The translations under genes and the position numbers were made by a program. A stretch of DNA of 64,000 bases from Pseudogracilibacillus auburnensis (GTDB lineage: Bacteria > Bacillota > Bacilli > Bacillales > Amphibacillaceae): NCBI RefSeq assembly GCF_003201975.1, contig NZ_QJJQ01000008.1:1-64000 (forward strand), given 5' to 3'. The notes beneath the pieces are model-generated. The model ran no database searches. It saw only the letters and a list, made by a program, of their open reading frames with translations, and was not told the DNA's origin. This document shows positions 1 to 7,334 of this stretch, piece by piece; position 1 is the stretch's first letter, and every line of letters starts with the position of its first letter.

Positions 1-488
1 AAGTATTTTCCACTTGGGTTTTTGCGAATGGTCGCACGAAGTATACGCCCACGTAGTTTCCGGCTTTTAGCGAATGGTACATGCCCAATTTTAGGAAGTT
101 TCAGGAGGTTACCATCAATAGAGATATTTTGATTGACGTGTTTTGTAGTGTAGGACTGAACAGAGTGCATCTTACTTTTGAATCGGGGTCTTTCGTTTTG
201 TTTGTTAAAGAAGTGCGAAAAAGAATCAGCGAGGTTTTTCAACGAGGACTGAAGGGCAATGCTATCAACCTCTTTTAACCACTCCGTTTCTTCTGCCCTT
301 TTCATTTTAGGAAGCATGGCAGAACATTGATTATACGATAATCCCTTTCCAGTCTCAGCGTATGTCGTATTCCATCGATGAAGGAAATGATTGTACACAA
401 ATCTTGCACAGCCAATTGTTTTAGCAATTAGTTTTTCTTGATTTTTAGTGGGATATATCCGAAATTTATAGGCTTTATGTTTCAACAT
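1..488 (-). CDS. tnpB: IS200/IS605-family TnpB (RNA-guided nuclease), N-terminal part, cut by window edge
   Basis: The minus strand is open from an ATG at 488 to the window edge, giving 162 codons without a stop. The protein begins MLKHKAYKFRIYPTKNQEKL and continues with a segment resembling GCARFVYNHFLHRW, the hallmark N-terminal OrfB/TnpB helix-turn-helix region of IS605-type elements. GAGGTG lies 6 nt before the ATG. The RuvC-like nuclease and zinc-finger regions, and any guide RNA at the far end, would lie outside the window. No tnpA is visible upstream, so this looks like a lone-tnpB (IS1341-like) element, although tnpA could be elsewhere. Whether the gene is intact cannot be judged here. 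Confidence 0.85.
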   Translation of the reverse strand, partial: MLKHKAYKFRIYPTKNQEKLIAKTIGCARFVYNHFLHRWNTTYAETGKGLSYNQCSAMLPKMKRAEETEWLKEVDSIALQSSLKNLADSFSHFFNKQNERPRFKSKMHSVQSYTTKHVNQNISIDGNLLKLPKIGHVPFAKSRKLRGRILRATIRKNPSGKY

Positions 489-586
489 ATGATCCACCTC
501 GTTTTTATACTTTCATTATACTTTGTGGAACGTGTGTTTGCAAATGAATTTAGGATTAGATATACATCCACTAGGCGTCCATTCAT

Positions 587-606
587 CCCACGATTGAAAT
601 CGCGGG
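587..606. repeat. Small hairpin at the presumed 5' end of the TnpB element
   Basis: CCCACGAT-TGAA-ATCGCGGG forms an 8-bp stem with one G-T type mismatch and a 4-nt loop. It lies about 100 bp upstream of tnpB, where subterminal hairpins recognised by the Y1 transposase of IS200/IS605 elements are normally found. Assignment as the element end is an inference. Confidence 0.45.
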
Positions 607-729
607 TGTTCTGGACATTTTTATAAAAAAAGTCATTGCTGCTTGGAAACTGTATAGTTTATAAATCTATCTATTATTTCATAAACAAAAACAGTATTCC
701 AATAATTGGGATACTGTCTCCTCTGGATC

Positions 730-1071
730 TTACATATTAATTAAGGCAATAAATGCTGATAAAGTAAGCAATAGAGCAGGCATCATATTTTGTAAAAGAG
801 AATCTTTTGCACGAATATGAGTTATGATAGCAAAGAACATAATAATCGCTAACCAAACCCCTGAAATGAAGGCAATCTGTTGAAACCAAATCCCAGCAAT
901 CATTCCAAGTGCACCAATCCATTCAAAAACTCCTGTTACAATCCGAAACCATTGTGGCAATCCGAAATGGTTAAACCCTTCCACCATTTGCTTAGATGTA
1001 AATTTCATAAGTCCGAACATAAAAAATCCCAAGCCAAGAATGACTTGTAAAATAATAGCTACTATTGACAT
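730..1071 (-). CDS. DoxX-family membrane protein
   Basis: A 113-residue protein with four predicted hydrophobic helices (about residues 3-23, 45-65, 70-88, 92-111). The pattern GxxFFMFGLMKF followed by a helix containing EWIGALGMIAG is typical of DoxX/DUF4870-like small membrane proteins. Such proteins often accompany redox- or thiol-responsive regulators. GGAGGG precedes the ATG by about 9 nt. It is transcribed divergently from an HxlR regulator across a 138-bp gap holding two dyad operators, so it is the likely regulated target. The biochemical role of the family is poorly defined; it is proposed to affect membrane redox processes. Confidence 0.8.
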   Translation of the reverse strand: MSIVAIILQVILGLGFFMFGLMKFTSKQMVEGFNHFGLPQWFRIVTGVFEWIGALGMIAGIWFQQIAFISGVWLAIIMFFAIITHIRAKDSLLQNMMPALLLTLSAFIALINM

Positions 1072-1112
1072 ATAATGATTCCCTCCGTAATTTTCTTGCT
1101 GTATCTATGAGT

Positions 1113-1128
1113 ATACTTCTTAAAGTAT
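1113..1128. promoter_or_regulatory. Dyad operator 1 between doxX and hxlR genes
   Basis: ATACTT-ctta-AAGTAT is a perfect 6-bp inverted repeat in the divergent promoter region, on the doxX-proximal side. Its half site (AGTAT) is shared with the second dyad at 1158-1179, which suggests the same regulator binds both. Confidence 0.5.
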
Positions 1129-1133
1129 CATTT

Positions 1134-1179
1134 TTGAAGTAGGCACTTATTTGTGCTATAGTATCCTAAAAGATACTAT
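1134..1179 (+). promoter_or_regulatory. hxlR promoter with overlapping dyad operator 2
   Basis: TTGAAG (1134-1139), a 17-bp spacer and TATAGT (1157-1162) form a plausible sigma-A promoter for the HxlR gene. A perfect 8-bp inverted repeat, ATAGTATC-ctaaaa-GATACTAT (1158-1179), overlaps the -10 element, as expected for autorepression by a dimeric winged-helix protein such as YodB/HypR. The link to HxlR is inferred from position and symmetry. Confidence 0.6.
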
Positions 1180-1209
1180 TGGACAATACCAAATTAACGG
1201 AGGAAAATA

Positions 1210-1554
1210 ATGGACAGTCATGCATGTTGTACTGGTGTAGAAGTTGCTATCGAAGCAATAGTAGGGAAATGGAAACCAATCATATTACATCATTTAATAA
1301 TAGAAGAAACGATGCGTTTTAGCGAATTGAAAAGAGCAATTCCTAAGATTACACAAAAAATGTTAACCTCCCAATTAAGAGAGCTTGAACAACATCATAT
1401 CGTGCACAGAGAAGTATACGCTCAGGTTCCACCCAAAGTGGAATATTCTTTAACAACATATGGAAAAAGTATGATTCCAGTATTAAAGGAGATGCAGAAA
1501 TGGGGGGACTCGCATCAGAAATTTTTATCTGAAAAGGGGTATGTCAATTTTTGA
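1210..1554 (+). CDS. HxlR-family winged-helix transcriptional regulator
   Basis: A 114-residue protein covering the complete HxlR domain: VGKWKPIILHHL near residue 20, then the recognition region RFSELKRAIPKITQKMLTSQ and the wing PPKVEYSLTTYGKSMIPVL. These are the family hallmarks. Cys6 and Cys7 lie just before the helix where YodB/HypR-type members carry a redox-sensing Cys, so thiol, quinone or diamide sensing is plausible but not shown. GGAGG precedes the ATG at 1210. It is divergent from the DoxX gene and probably controls both through the two dyads between them. Confidence 0.9.
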   Translation: MDSHACCTGVEVAIEAIVGKWKPIILHHLIIEETMRFSELKRAIPKITQKMLTSQLRELEQHHIVHREVYAQVPPKVEYSLTTYGKSMIPVLKEMQKWGDSHQKFLSEKGYVNF

Positions 1555-1842
1555 TGATATCCTCTATTTTCCCTATTCTCTAGGGAACTCGCTTGTTAAA
1601 TAACACACTTAGTCCCTTCCTCAAGCAACGTTAAGCTAATTTTTGATCCTTTACCTTATCTCCACTTCCAAAAGAGTGTAAGTTTCCATCTTCATCAAAA
1701 TTAAAACTATCAAAACGTTTTTGCAGTAATACTGTATTAATGCGTGTCTAAAAGAATATAAACCTACATATGGTAAAAGAAACATAACTGTCATCATTAT
1801 CGTATTTTCTACACCTACTGTGAGGTTTGTAAACAAATAAAA
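1555..1842. other. Gene-poor stretch at the decayed end of the T7SS island
   Basis: No supported gene is seen here. A 61-codon minus-strand reading frame (1651-1836) encodes one hydrophobic segment but has no ribosome binding site and no recognisable family. The adjoining sequence is pseudogene debris, so this is probably decayed DNA too. Confidence 0.4.
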
Positions 1843-2073
1843 TTAATCCAATCTAGCCAACAATTGATTCAGGTAGGATACAATTTTTCTATCCCTTTTC
1901 AATGCTTTTTCATACCTATGGGTTGCAGAATCCTCTTTAAATGTACCTTTCAACAAACTACGATAGAGACGGATTAAAACTGTTATAAAAAACTAGCAAT
2001 GTAGCCCTTTTCGTACATTCTTGGGTGTTTGACTACCAGAATCAAATGGTGCCCGAAAGTAGGCGAAGTCATT
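1843..2073 (-). pseudogene. Unidentified gene remnant with in-frame stop
   Basis: On the minus strand one reading frame gives DFAYFRAPFDSGSQTPKNVR, an in-frame TAG near 1993-1996, and then a further 49 codons including LIRLYRSLLKGTFKEDSAT and ending at TAA (1843-1845). The charged, regular composition on both sides of the stop looks like genuine former coding sequence, but I do not recognise the family. It lies directly after the broken LXG gene at the end of the type VII island. Confidence 0.35.
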
Positions 2074-2127
2074 TTATTCCAATATATCTAACTTTTTTCA
2101 AATTACTACACTCTTTTCATATCCTAT

Positions 2128-2484
2128 TCATTTTTGAAACTCTAAATTAATATATTGTCTAATTGTTTCTAAATATTCGGTTCGAATAACTGTGAAAGTA
2201 CTCGAATCTACCTTCGATTGAAAGGTGTTTATATGGTCTTCTAGCTATTTACTTATCTCATTAAAAACGACATCAAATGAACCAAAAACAGTAACGTGAA
2301 AATGATTTAAGTAGCTTTTGAACTTTGAGCCCCATGACCAGTAAACATCATCCATCTGATCAATTTTATGAATGCTGCGAATTATTGATTCAACATCAGT
2401 TAAAATCGTATCAGAAGCTGATTTAACTTTATCTGATAAAGCAATAACTTCTGCTAAGTCAACTAACTTAATATCCCATTATTC
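2128..2484 (-). pseudogene. Decayed LXG-domain type VII effector gene (N-terminal remnant)
   Basis: Reading the minus strand from about 2484 gives DIKLVDLAEVIALSDKVKSA, then WSWGSKFKSYLNHFH, an in-frame TAG, then LEDHINTFQSKVDSSTFTVI and a TGA at 2128. The pattern with a central W(S/W)WG-K motif and a later (F/Y)Q-KVDSS-VI motif is that of the LXG domain of type VII polymorphic toxins. The start is also broken: an ATG is present, but the frame shifts one base after it. The toxin C-terminus is missing. Position immediately after a Lap-like helical pair (2503-3228) matches the usual gene order, supporting the call. Confidence 0.65.
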
Positions 2485-2502
2485 CTTTTCCCTACTTCAA
2501 AC

Positions 2503-2808
2503 TTAAATAGGCTGATATCCATCTCTTAAATCATCCTTTTGAACTTTTGATAGTCGCTCATCTTGCTCCCTTATTTTCTCTGCAATATCATTCACTACTA
2601 CTAAATCTTCTTGAAATAACAGCTTGTACTCATCTAAAAATTCAAGTGCTGTTATCATGTTCTCTAAATCATTTAAAAACAGAGGTATATTGGTTTTTTC
2701 CAACGTTTCTGCTTTATCCATGTAATTACCCAAATGGTTGACCGCATTTCTCAATTCATTCATATTATCTTGAAACATATCTATATTTAAACTTATTTTT
2801 TCGCCCAT
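2503..2808 (-). CDS. TIGR04197-type small helical protein (YwqI-like LXG partner)
   Basis: A 101-residue, highly helical protein of the size and composition of YwqI/TIGR04197 proteins (LXG-associated alpha-helical proteins), which bind the LXG domain and help target effectors to the type VII machinery. It follows a DUF5082-type gene with no gap and sits directly upstream of the decayed LXG gene at 2128-2484, so its own effector appears lost. Sequence similarity to the paralogue at 6621-6896 is low but length, helix content and position agree. A role for this copy now is uncertain. Confidence 0.65.
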   Translation of the reverse strand: MGEKISLNIDMFQDNMNELRNAVNHLGNYMDKAETLEKTNIPLFLNDLENMITALEFLDEYKLLFQEDLVVVNDIAEKIREQDERLSKVQKDDLRDGYQPI

Positions 2809-3228
2809 TTAGTTATTTCTCCTCCTTTCAATTTCTGTATTGACATCCGATAAAATCCCCTTATAATGGCTAATTCTCGACTCAACATCCACTAGATTTG
2901 TTTCACATCTATTTTTCTCTTCTTCTATACGATCACGGGCGTCTACCGTTTTAGTTAAAAAAACATTGATATGGTCTTGAAATGAACTTTTCTGCTGCTC
3001 AAATTTATTTTTCTCTGTCCCTTTCCACATACTTTCATCAACATGTAAATTGGTAATAGTGTTATATGACTCTTCTATTCCCCCTATATTGCTCATTAAG
3101 TTCCGGGAGGCTGCCTCCAACTTGGCAATTTTACTTTCTAAGTCGATTTTCATTCCAGTTTGTTCCTGAATCACATTTGACAAATTTGTCCTTTGACTAT
3201 ACAAATTGTCCAGCGTAGATCTACTCAT
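2809..3228 (-). CDS. DUF5082-type coiled-coil protein (YwqH-like LXG partner)
   Basis: 139 residues, almost wholly helical coiled coil (about 1-50 and 85-135) interrupted by a turn carrying MWKGTEKNKF at about 72. This W-K-G-T resembles the WXG turn of WXG100 proteins. DUF5082/YwqH proteins are encoded just before a TIGR04197 protein and an LXG toxin in Bacillus type VII loci, as here. An AGGTGTGG-like site precedes the ATG. The protein probably acted as a targeting partner for the effector now seen as the pseudogene at 2128-2484. Confidence 0.7.
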   Translation of the reverse strand: MSRSTLDNLYSQRTNLSNVIQEQTGMKIDLESKIAKLEAASRNLMSNIGGIEESYNTITNLHVDESMWKGTEKNKFEQQKSSFQDHINVFLTKTVDARDRIEEEKNRCETNLVDVESRISHYKGILSDVNTEIERRRNN

Positions 3229-3275
3229 TTTTCCACACCTTTCATTAATAAACTTCTGCTTTTATAAATGAGATG

Positions 3276-3785
3276 TTATTCAATTAATTTGGACATATAG
3301 CGATTCAATTGCTGGAATTCTTTTTCCGTTAATTCACCATCATCTTCTGAAAATACTTTTATTTTTAAATCGACCCATTGTACCTCATCGTCCCCATTAA
3401 GTATATGGTACATCGGGGAAGATATTTGTAAATTATTTTCTAATGCATACGTAAATAATTTTTCGTAAGAAAGTTCCGTACTTACTTCAAAATTACCTTT
3501 TACTCTAGTCATAAGCATTTGATCAATGTAAAAGTAAGTTTGAAAGAAAAGGTTTGTTTCACGAGATACATACGATTGTTCTACTGGAATATAAATAGTA
3601 ATATCGACCATTTCATCCAATGGAACATTGTGTAAAGAGTAGAATAATGGGCCATTAATAGATAGATTTGCTGCAACTAACTTTTCATTAAAATCAGCCA
3701 AGGCTTTGTCAAAATCTTGATAATGAAGCTCATACGAATGCCAAACTACATTACGATACATCATCGTCTCTTCTTCTATGACCAT
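3276..3785 (-). CDS. DUF5085-family protein of the T7SS locus
   Basis: A 169-residue soluble protein starting MVIEEETMMYRNVVW and containing INGPLFYSLHNVP near 57 and SSPMYHILNGDDEVQWVDLK near 130, features I associate with DUF5085 proteins found in Bacillus type VII effector loci. No catalytic residues are evident. The ATG overlaps the 3' end of the related gene upstream by 10 bp, indicating translational coupling. Position between two LXG cassettes suggests an accessory or immunity-type role, but no function is established. Confidence 0.65.
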   Translation of the reverse strand: MVIEEETMMYRNVVWHSYELHYQDFDKALADFNEKLVAANLSINGPLFYSLHNVPLDEMVDITIYIPVEQSYVSRETNLFFQTYFYIDQMLMTRVKGNFEVSTELSYEKLFTYALENNLQISSPMYHILNGDDEVQWVDLKIKVFSEDDGELTEKEFQQLNRYMSKLIE

Positions 3786-4237
3786 GATTCAATGTCAGCC
3801 CCTTTCACAATTGCATAAACATCCATAATAACATCATCAAATAAATCGAATGATACATGGTAATAGGCTGGCTCAAGTTCCCATCCTCGCTCATTTGCAT
3901 ATTCTTCCAATAGCTCATAAGCGTCATCTAGTTCATCAATTTCAGCACACCTGACCCAGATTGCTGGACCAATTTCCAAAAAGTCTAATTGCTTAAAATC
4001 TGCATCATCCTCAACTTCTACCATTGAATTAAGACCAACATAATACGTATATTTTCCGAATGATGGTTCATTTTCCATTTCTTCAATTTTAAAAATAACC
4101 GGACTCGTATAATAAATATCTTCATTTACTAAGTTTCTCCGTAAGCCTAATATTGGTTTAAACCATTCTTCATGCGGAATAAGTTCCTCTACACAAATCA
4201 CATTTTGTACGATCAATGATTCCTCTCTAACTTTCAT
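3776..4237 (-). CDS. DUF5085-like protein, tandem relative of the next gene
   Basis: 153 residues from ATG 4237, chosen because GGAG lies 7 nt upstream; an in-frame ATG five codons earlier has no such site. The protein is acidic, with IYYTSPVIFKIEEMENEPSF near 45 and a C-terminal half resembling its downstream neighbour in layout (strand-rich middle, YYHVSFDLFDDVIMDVYAIV end). I read it as a diverged DUF5085-type paralogue. It is coupled to 3276-3785 and follows the putative immunity gene by about 20 bp, so it belongs to the LXG cassette operon. Confidence 0.5.
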   Translation of the reverse strand: MKVREESLIVQNVICVEELIPHEEWFKPILGLRRNLVNEDIYYTSPVIFKIEEMENEPSFGKYTYYVGLNSMVEVEDDADFKQLDFLEIGPAIWVRCAEIDELDDAYELLEEYANERGWELEPAYYHVSFDLFDDVIMDVYAIVKGADIESWS

Positions 4238-4256
4238 GTTTTGTCTCCTCAATCTT

Positions 4257-5015
4257 TTATTTTTTTCTGTTTCGTTTTATCCGTTTCCTTTTTTTCGTTT
4301 GCCTACTTGACTCAGGTGGATGAACCCGAAAAGACGGAAAGCGGATAAGACAATAAGCTCCTAATACATAGTCGACCGCACCAATTAATACTACGAAGTA
4401 AAGGGCGGTAAAAATGAAGAACATAAACAATGCCTCAAAGCTGCCTAATAAATTATTTTTAATTACATATCCTGTTATCGATACGATAAAAAATAAACAT
4501 CCAATAAAGTAATAGGAAAGATGGTTACGTTTCTTCCCTTTTCTATGCTTTTTTTGGGCTTTTACATGATGGAACTCCTTTAATACTAGATAGATATGCG
4601 TTACTGCTCCCAATATCAAACTTATAAAAGTAATTGGAGCGAATAATCCATATACACCATACCCCTTAAAATAAAGAAATAAAAATATAAATGGATCTAA
4701 TATCATTTTATAGATAAAAAAGATTGTACTAAAGCTCAAAATCATTTGAATCATATTGCTTTTTGTAAAACACAATAGGATAATGAGCAAATGTAAGAGA
4801 AAAAAAATACCTTCAATAATAAATAAATGGATCAATCGCTCCCAATAAGGAGATTGTGTCGCCCAAAAGAAGGCTATCCCTACTATAATGAATGAAAATA
4901 CAAATGTACTTGCTAAAAATGTTCGCATATTCACTAAAGAGAAACGACCATCTTGCAATTCTTCTTTTATATAAGAAAAGTCTTTTTCAGATAGTTGTGT
5001 CAAGATAATTTTCAC
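4257..5015 (-). CDS. Six-helix membrane protein, probable immunity protein for the LXG toxin
   Basis: 252 residues with six predicted transmembrane segments (about 31-52, 62-82, 88-115, 123-145, 167-185, 190-218), a basic loop (KAQKKHRKGKKRN) near 155 and a strongly basic tail. The start is GTG 10 bp after the LXG toxin stop, suggesting coupled translation. Membrane-acting LXG toxins such as TspA and TelE are paired with multi-pass membrane immunity proteins encoded next to them, so gene order and topology support an immunity role. I recognise no family from sequence alone; the function is inferred. Confidence 0.6.
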   Translation of the reverse strand: MKIILTQLSEKDFSYIKEELQDGRFSLVNMRTFLASTFVFSFIIVGIAFFWATQSPYWERLIHLFIIEGIFFLLHLLIILLCFTKSNMIQMILSFSTIFFIYKMILDPFIFLFLYFKGYGVYGLFAPITFISLILGAVTHIYLVLKEFHHVKAQKKHRKGKKRNHLSYYFIGCLFFIVSITGYVIKNNLLGSFEALFMFFIFTALYFVVLIGAVDYVLGAYCLIRFPSFRVHPPESSRQTKKRKRIKRNRKK

Positions 5016-5024
5016 TCACAATCT

Positions 5025-6596
5025 TTATTTAAACCATTTTGATATTTTTTTCCCAATGCTTTTTGCAGCTTTTTTAGCCGAATTCACCCCTTTATTTACC
5101 AACTCCTTCGAGTGATCGGATAGACTTTTCGGTGGGTTACCCCAAGGTATTTTTGCATGAAAAGCTGAACTTAAACCAGCTCCGACTACCCCTCCAACAA
5201 CTGTCCCAATTGGGGGTAAAAATGCTGATCCAACAACAGCTCCAACAGCTGTAGCTACACTACCTCCAGCAATATCGACAGCTGAACCAACAATTACTTT
5301 TTGTGTGTTCCCCTTATTATCTTTCCAATTTTCTCTAATATGAAGGGCAGCACTTAGTGGACCTAATCCCCTTCCAATAGCCTTTGTTGTTTTCCCTAGT
5401 ACATTGGCATCTTTCGTACTGACCTTAAATTCATCAGCATAGCTCTTTAAAAATGTTTGTGGCTTTTTCCAACTACTATTTTTAAGAATTGTATTTGTAG
5501 TCTTTATTTTCTTACCTATCAATTCGTCGATAAACGTTTTGCCCATACTTAGTGTTTTAGCACCAGTTGTTTTCAAGCCTTTAAACTTTTGATATTTCTC
5601 TAAACCATATAAGCGGTCAAACTCCTTTATCATTGCAAGCTTTCCACGTTCTTTTCCGAATGGAATAATCAACTTTTTATACTGTTCTAGCTTCGAAAGC
5701 TTCTTTCCACTATTTTTCAAAAATGAATACTCTTTTGAAGACATTTTAAACGGAGTGAAGCGCATTAAATTGTTAAACTTTCGATAAGAAGCTAAGTTTA
5801 GCGAATGTCTTCCTGTTTTAATAAAATGCATTCTTTGTTTTTTATCCATCATAAGGAGAACTGCAGATTGATAGATGGTAGTTAGTCTTTTATCTGTCGT
5901 ATTTAATCCTGCTAGTATATGCCTGAATGAACTGATGCCACCATTTACATGATCTGTGATCGATTTCTCATCTTCTGTACGCACTGATAGATTAGTTGGA
6001 GCCCCTATGAATGTAGCATGATGATTCACTTTTCTTAACGCTACTTTCCCTGATAAACTACTAATCTTCTCCTTGCTGCTTTTCACTAATTTCAATGCTT
6101 GCTGATCATACAGATGCAAATCTTCCATCACTTTTTGAATAAGTTTTTTAGCATCTTGGATGGATGAAGAAAATTGGTCAATTTGATAGTTATTTAATGC
6201 AACGATATCACTAATTTTTTGATTTACCGTATTTTCTCCATGATATACTTCCTGTACGTCTTGATCAGTGTGAGAAACATGATCAAGGACTTCGTTTAAA
6301 TAATTTTCTTTTATAATAGCATGATTAGATTGATCAACAATTTGATTAAATTCAGACGTTATTTTGATCATATTCTTATCTAAATGATTCATCGCTTCTT
6401 CTAATTCAGTAATCAGTTCACCATGAACCGTTGCAAAGTAATTTTTTGCAGAATCGGCTGTTTTTCCTGTAAAGGAAGACAGTTGATTAATTGAATGTAA
6501 TTTAGTTTTTAATGTTTGAAGTTTTGCTGATACTTCACTAGCATACTTGGAAAAATCCTCTTTTAAAGTGGTAATCTCACTCATATGAGCTTCCAT
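5025..6596 (-). CDS. LXG-domain type VII effector with glycine-zipper C-terminus (probable membrane toxin)
   Basis: 523 residues. Residues 1-205 are helical and match an LXG targeting domain in layout, ending with a VDQSNHAIIKENYLNEVLDH element. The middle (210-400) is basic. Residues 437-477 form a hydrophobic glycine-zipper stretch (GSAVDIAGGSVATAVGAVVG, then IGTVVGGVVGAG), followed by an amphipathic Lys-rich tail ending KKISKWFK. In LXG toxins the C-terminus carries the activity; glycine-zipper ends are known from membrane-depolarising or pore-forming examples (TspA, TelE). It sits after two small partner genes and before a multi-pass membrane gene, the standard effector-immunity order. 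No nuclease or NADase motif is seen. Confidence 0.8.
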   Translation of the reverse strand: MEAHMSEITTLKEDFSKYASEVSAKLQTLKTKLHSINQLSSFTGKTADSAKNYFATVHGELITELEEAMNHLDKNMIKITSEFNQIVDQSNHAIIKENYLNEVLDHVSHTDQDVQEVYHGENTVNQKISDIVALNNYQIDQFSSSIQDAKKLIQKVMEDLHLYDQQALKLVKSSKEKISSLSGKVALRKVNHHATFIGAPTNLSVRTEDEKSITDHVNGGISSFRHILAGLNTTDKRLTTIYQSAVLLMMDKKQRMHFIKTGRHSLNLASYRKFNNLMRFTPFKMSSKEYSFLKNSGKKLSKLEQYKKLIIPFGKERGKLAMIKEFDRLYGLEKYQKFKGLKTTGAKTLSMGKTFIDELIGKKIKTTNTILKNSSWKKPQTFLKSYADEFKVSTKDANVLGKTTKAIGRGLGPLSAALHIRENWKDNKGNTQKVIVGSAVDIAGGSVATAVGAVVGSAFLPPIGTVVGGVVGAGLSSAFHAKIPWGNPPKSLSDHSKELVNKGVNSAKKAAKSIGKKISKWFK

Positions 6597-6620
6597 CAGA
6601 ATCTACAATCCTTTCCATTT

Positions 6621-6896
6621 TTATTTCAATAAAGCAGCGGCTAATTTAGCATCATAGCCAACGAGTTGGTCACCTGTTTGTGATAACTTTTGTAAGTCAT
6701 GTTCGAGTAAATGATGATATTCTGTAAGTAAGCTGTCTAACTCTTTTAAGGCTTGTAATTGTTGTTTGATGCTATTTAAATTTGTTTTATTTATCGTTGA
6801 ATGAAATTTACTTACTTGTAAGCTGCTATTCGCTTCAAGCGCTTGTGCAACTACAGAGTCAAAAACAGGTTTATTTAATGTTATTTTTGACATCAT
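6621..6896 (-). CDS. TIGR04197-type small helical protein (LXG partner)
   Basis: 91 residues, two long helices. Size, composition and position match TIGR04197/YwqI-like proteins that bind the LXG domain of the effector encoded immediately downstream (24-bp gap). GGAGTG-type ribosome binding site upstream. It probably forms, with the DUF5082-type protein before it, the targeting complex that delivers the 523-residue toxin to EssC. Confidence 0.7.
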   Translation of the reverse strand: MMSKITLNKPVFDSVVAQALEANSSLQVSKFHSTINKTNLNSIKQQLQALKELDSLLTEYHHLLEHDLQKLSQTGDQLVGYDAKLAAALLK

Positions 6897-6899
6897 CCA

Positions 6900-7310
6900 T
6901 CACTCCTTATAATTTCTAATTTCATAGTTGATAAGAGAAATCGTAGAATTATATGAAGAGATTTGACTCGTATACGTTTCGATTTGATTGATCAATCTAC
7001 TAATCTCTTCATCAATTCGACTACTATTATCCTCTAAATGATTTACATAGTTTGTTACCGCAGTTTCTACCTTAGCCTTAGGCCCGGATTGATAGTCACT
7101 TTCTGTTGTACCTTTCCATTCTGATGTAGGTATTTCAAATGTCTTTACCTTTTGGTTTATCTGATTCATTTCCGCCTTTAGCTCTCCAATTTCAGCTTTC
7201 GCTTGCTGAAGTCTATTTAATTTATTCTCTGCTTCCAACTTTGCGGCTCTTGCTTGTGATAATTTTCTTTCTGTTTGAGCCCTTCTTTGAAGAAGACTTT
7301 GTATCGACAT
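6900..7310 (-). CDS. DUF5082-type coiled-coil protein (LXG partner) with WKGT turn
   Basis: 136 residues: an N-terminal coiled coil (about 5-60), a turn with TSEWKGTTESDYQSG near 80-95, and a C-terminal coiled coil (95-133). The helix-WKG-helix plan is like a lengthened WXG100 protein. YwqH/DUF5082 members act with a TIGR04197 partner in LXG effector export. It directly follows essC (about 24 bp) and starts the effector cassette, so the machine and cassette may be co-transcribed. The GGATGAGA-type ribosome binding site is weak. Confidence 0.7.
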   Translation of the reverse strand: MSIQSLLQRRAQTERKLSQARAAKLEAENKLNRLQQAKAEIGELKAEMNQINQKVKTFEIPTSEWKGTTESDYQSGPKAKVETAVTNYVNHLEDNSSRIDEEISRLINQIETYTSQISSYNSTISLINYEIRNYKE

Positions 7311-7334
7311 ATTCTCATCCTTTCTGCATAAGAA

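Noticed and set aside
1651-1836. 61-codon hydrophobic minus-strand frame
   Set aside because: No ribosome binding site, no family, and it lies in pseudogene debris.
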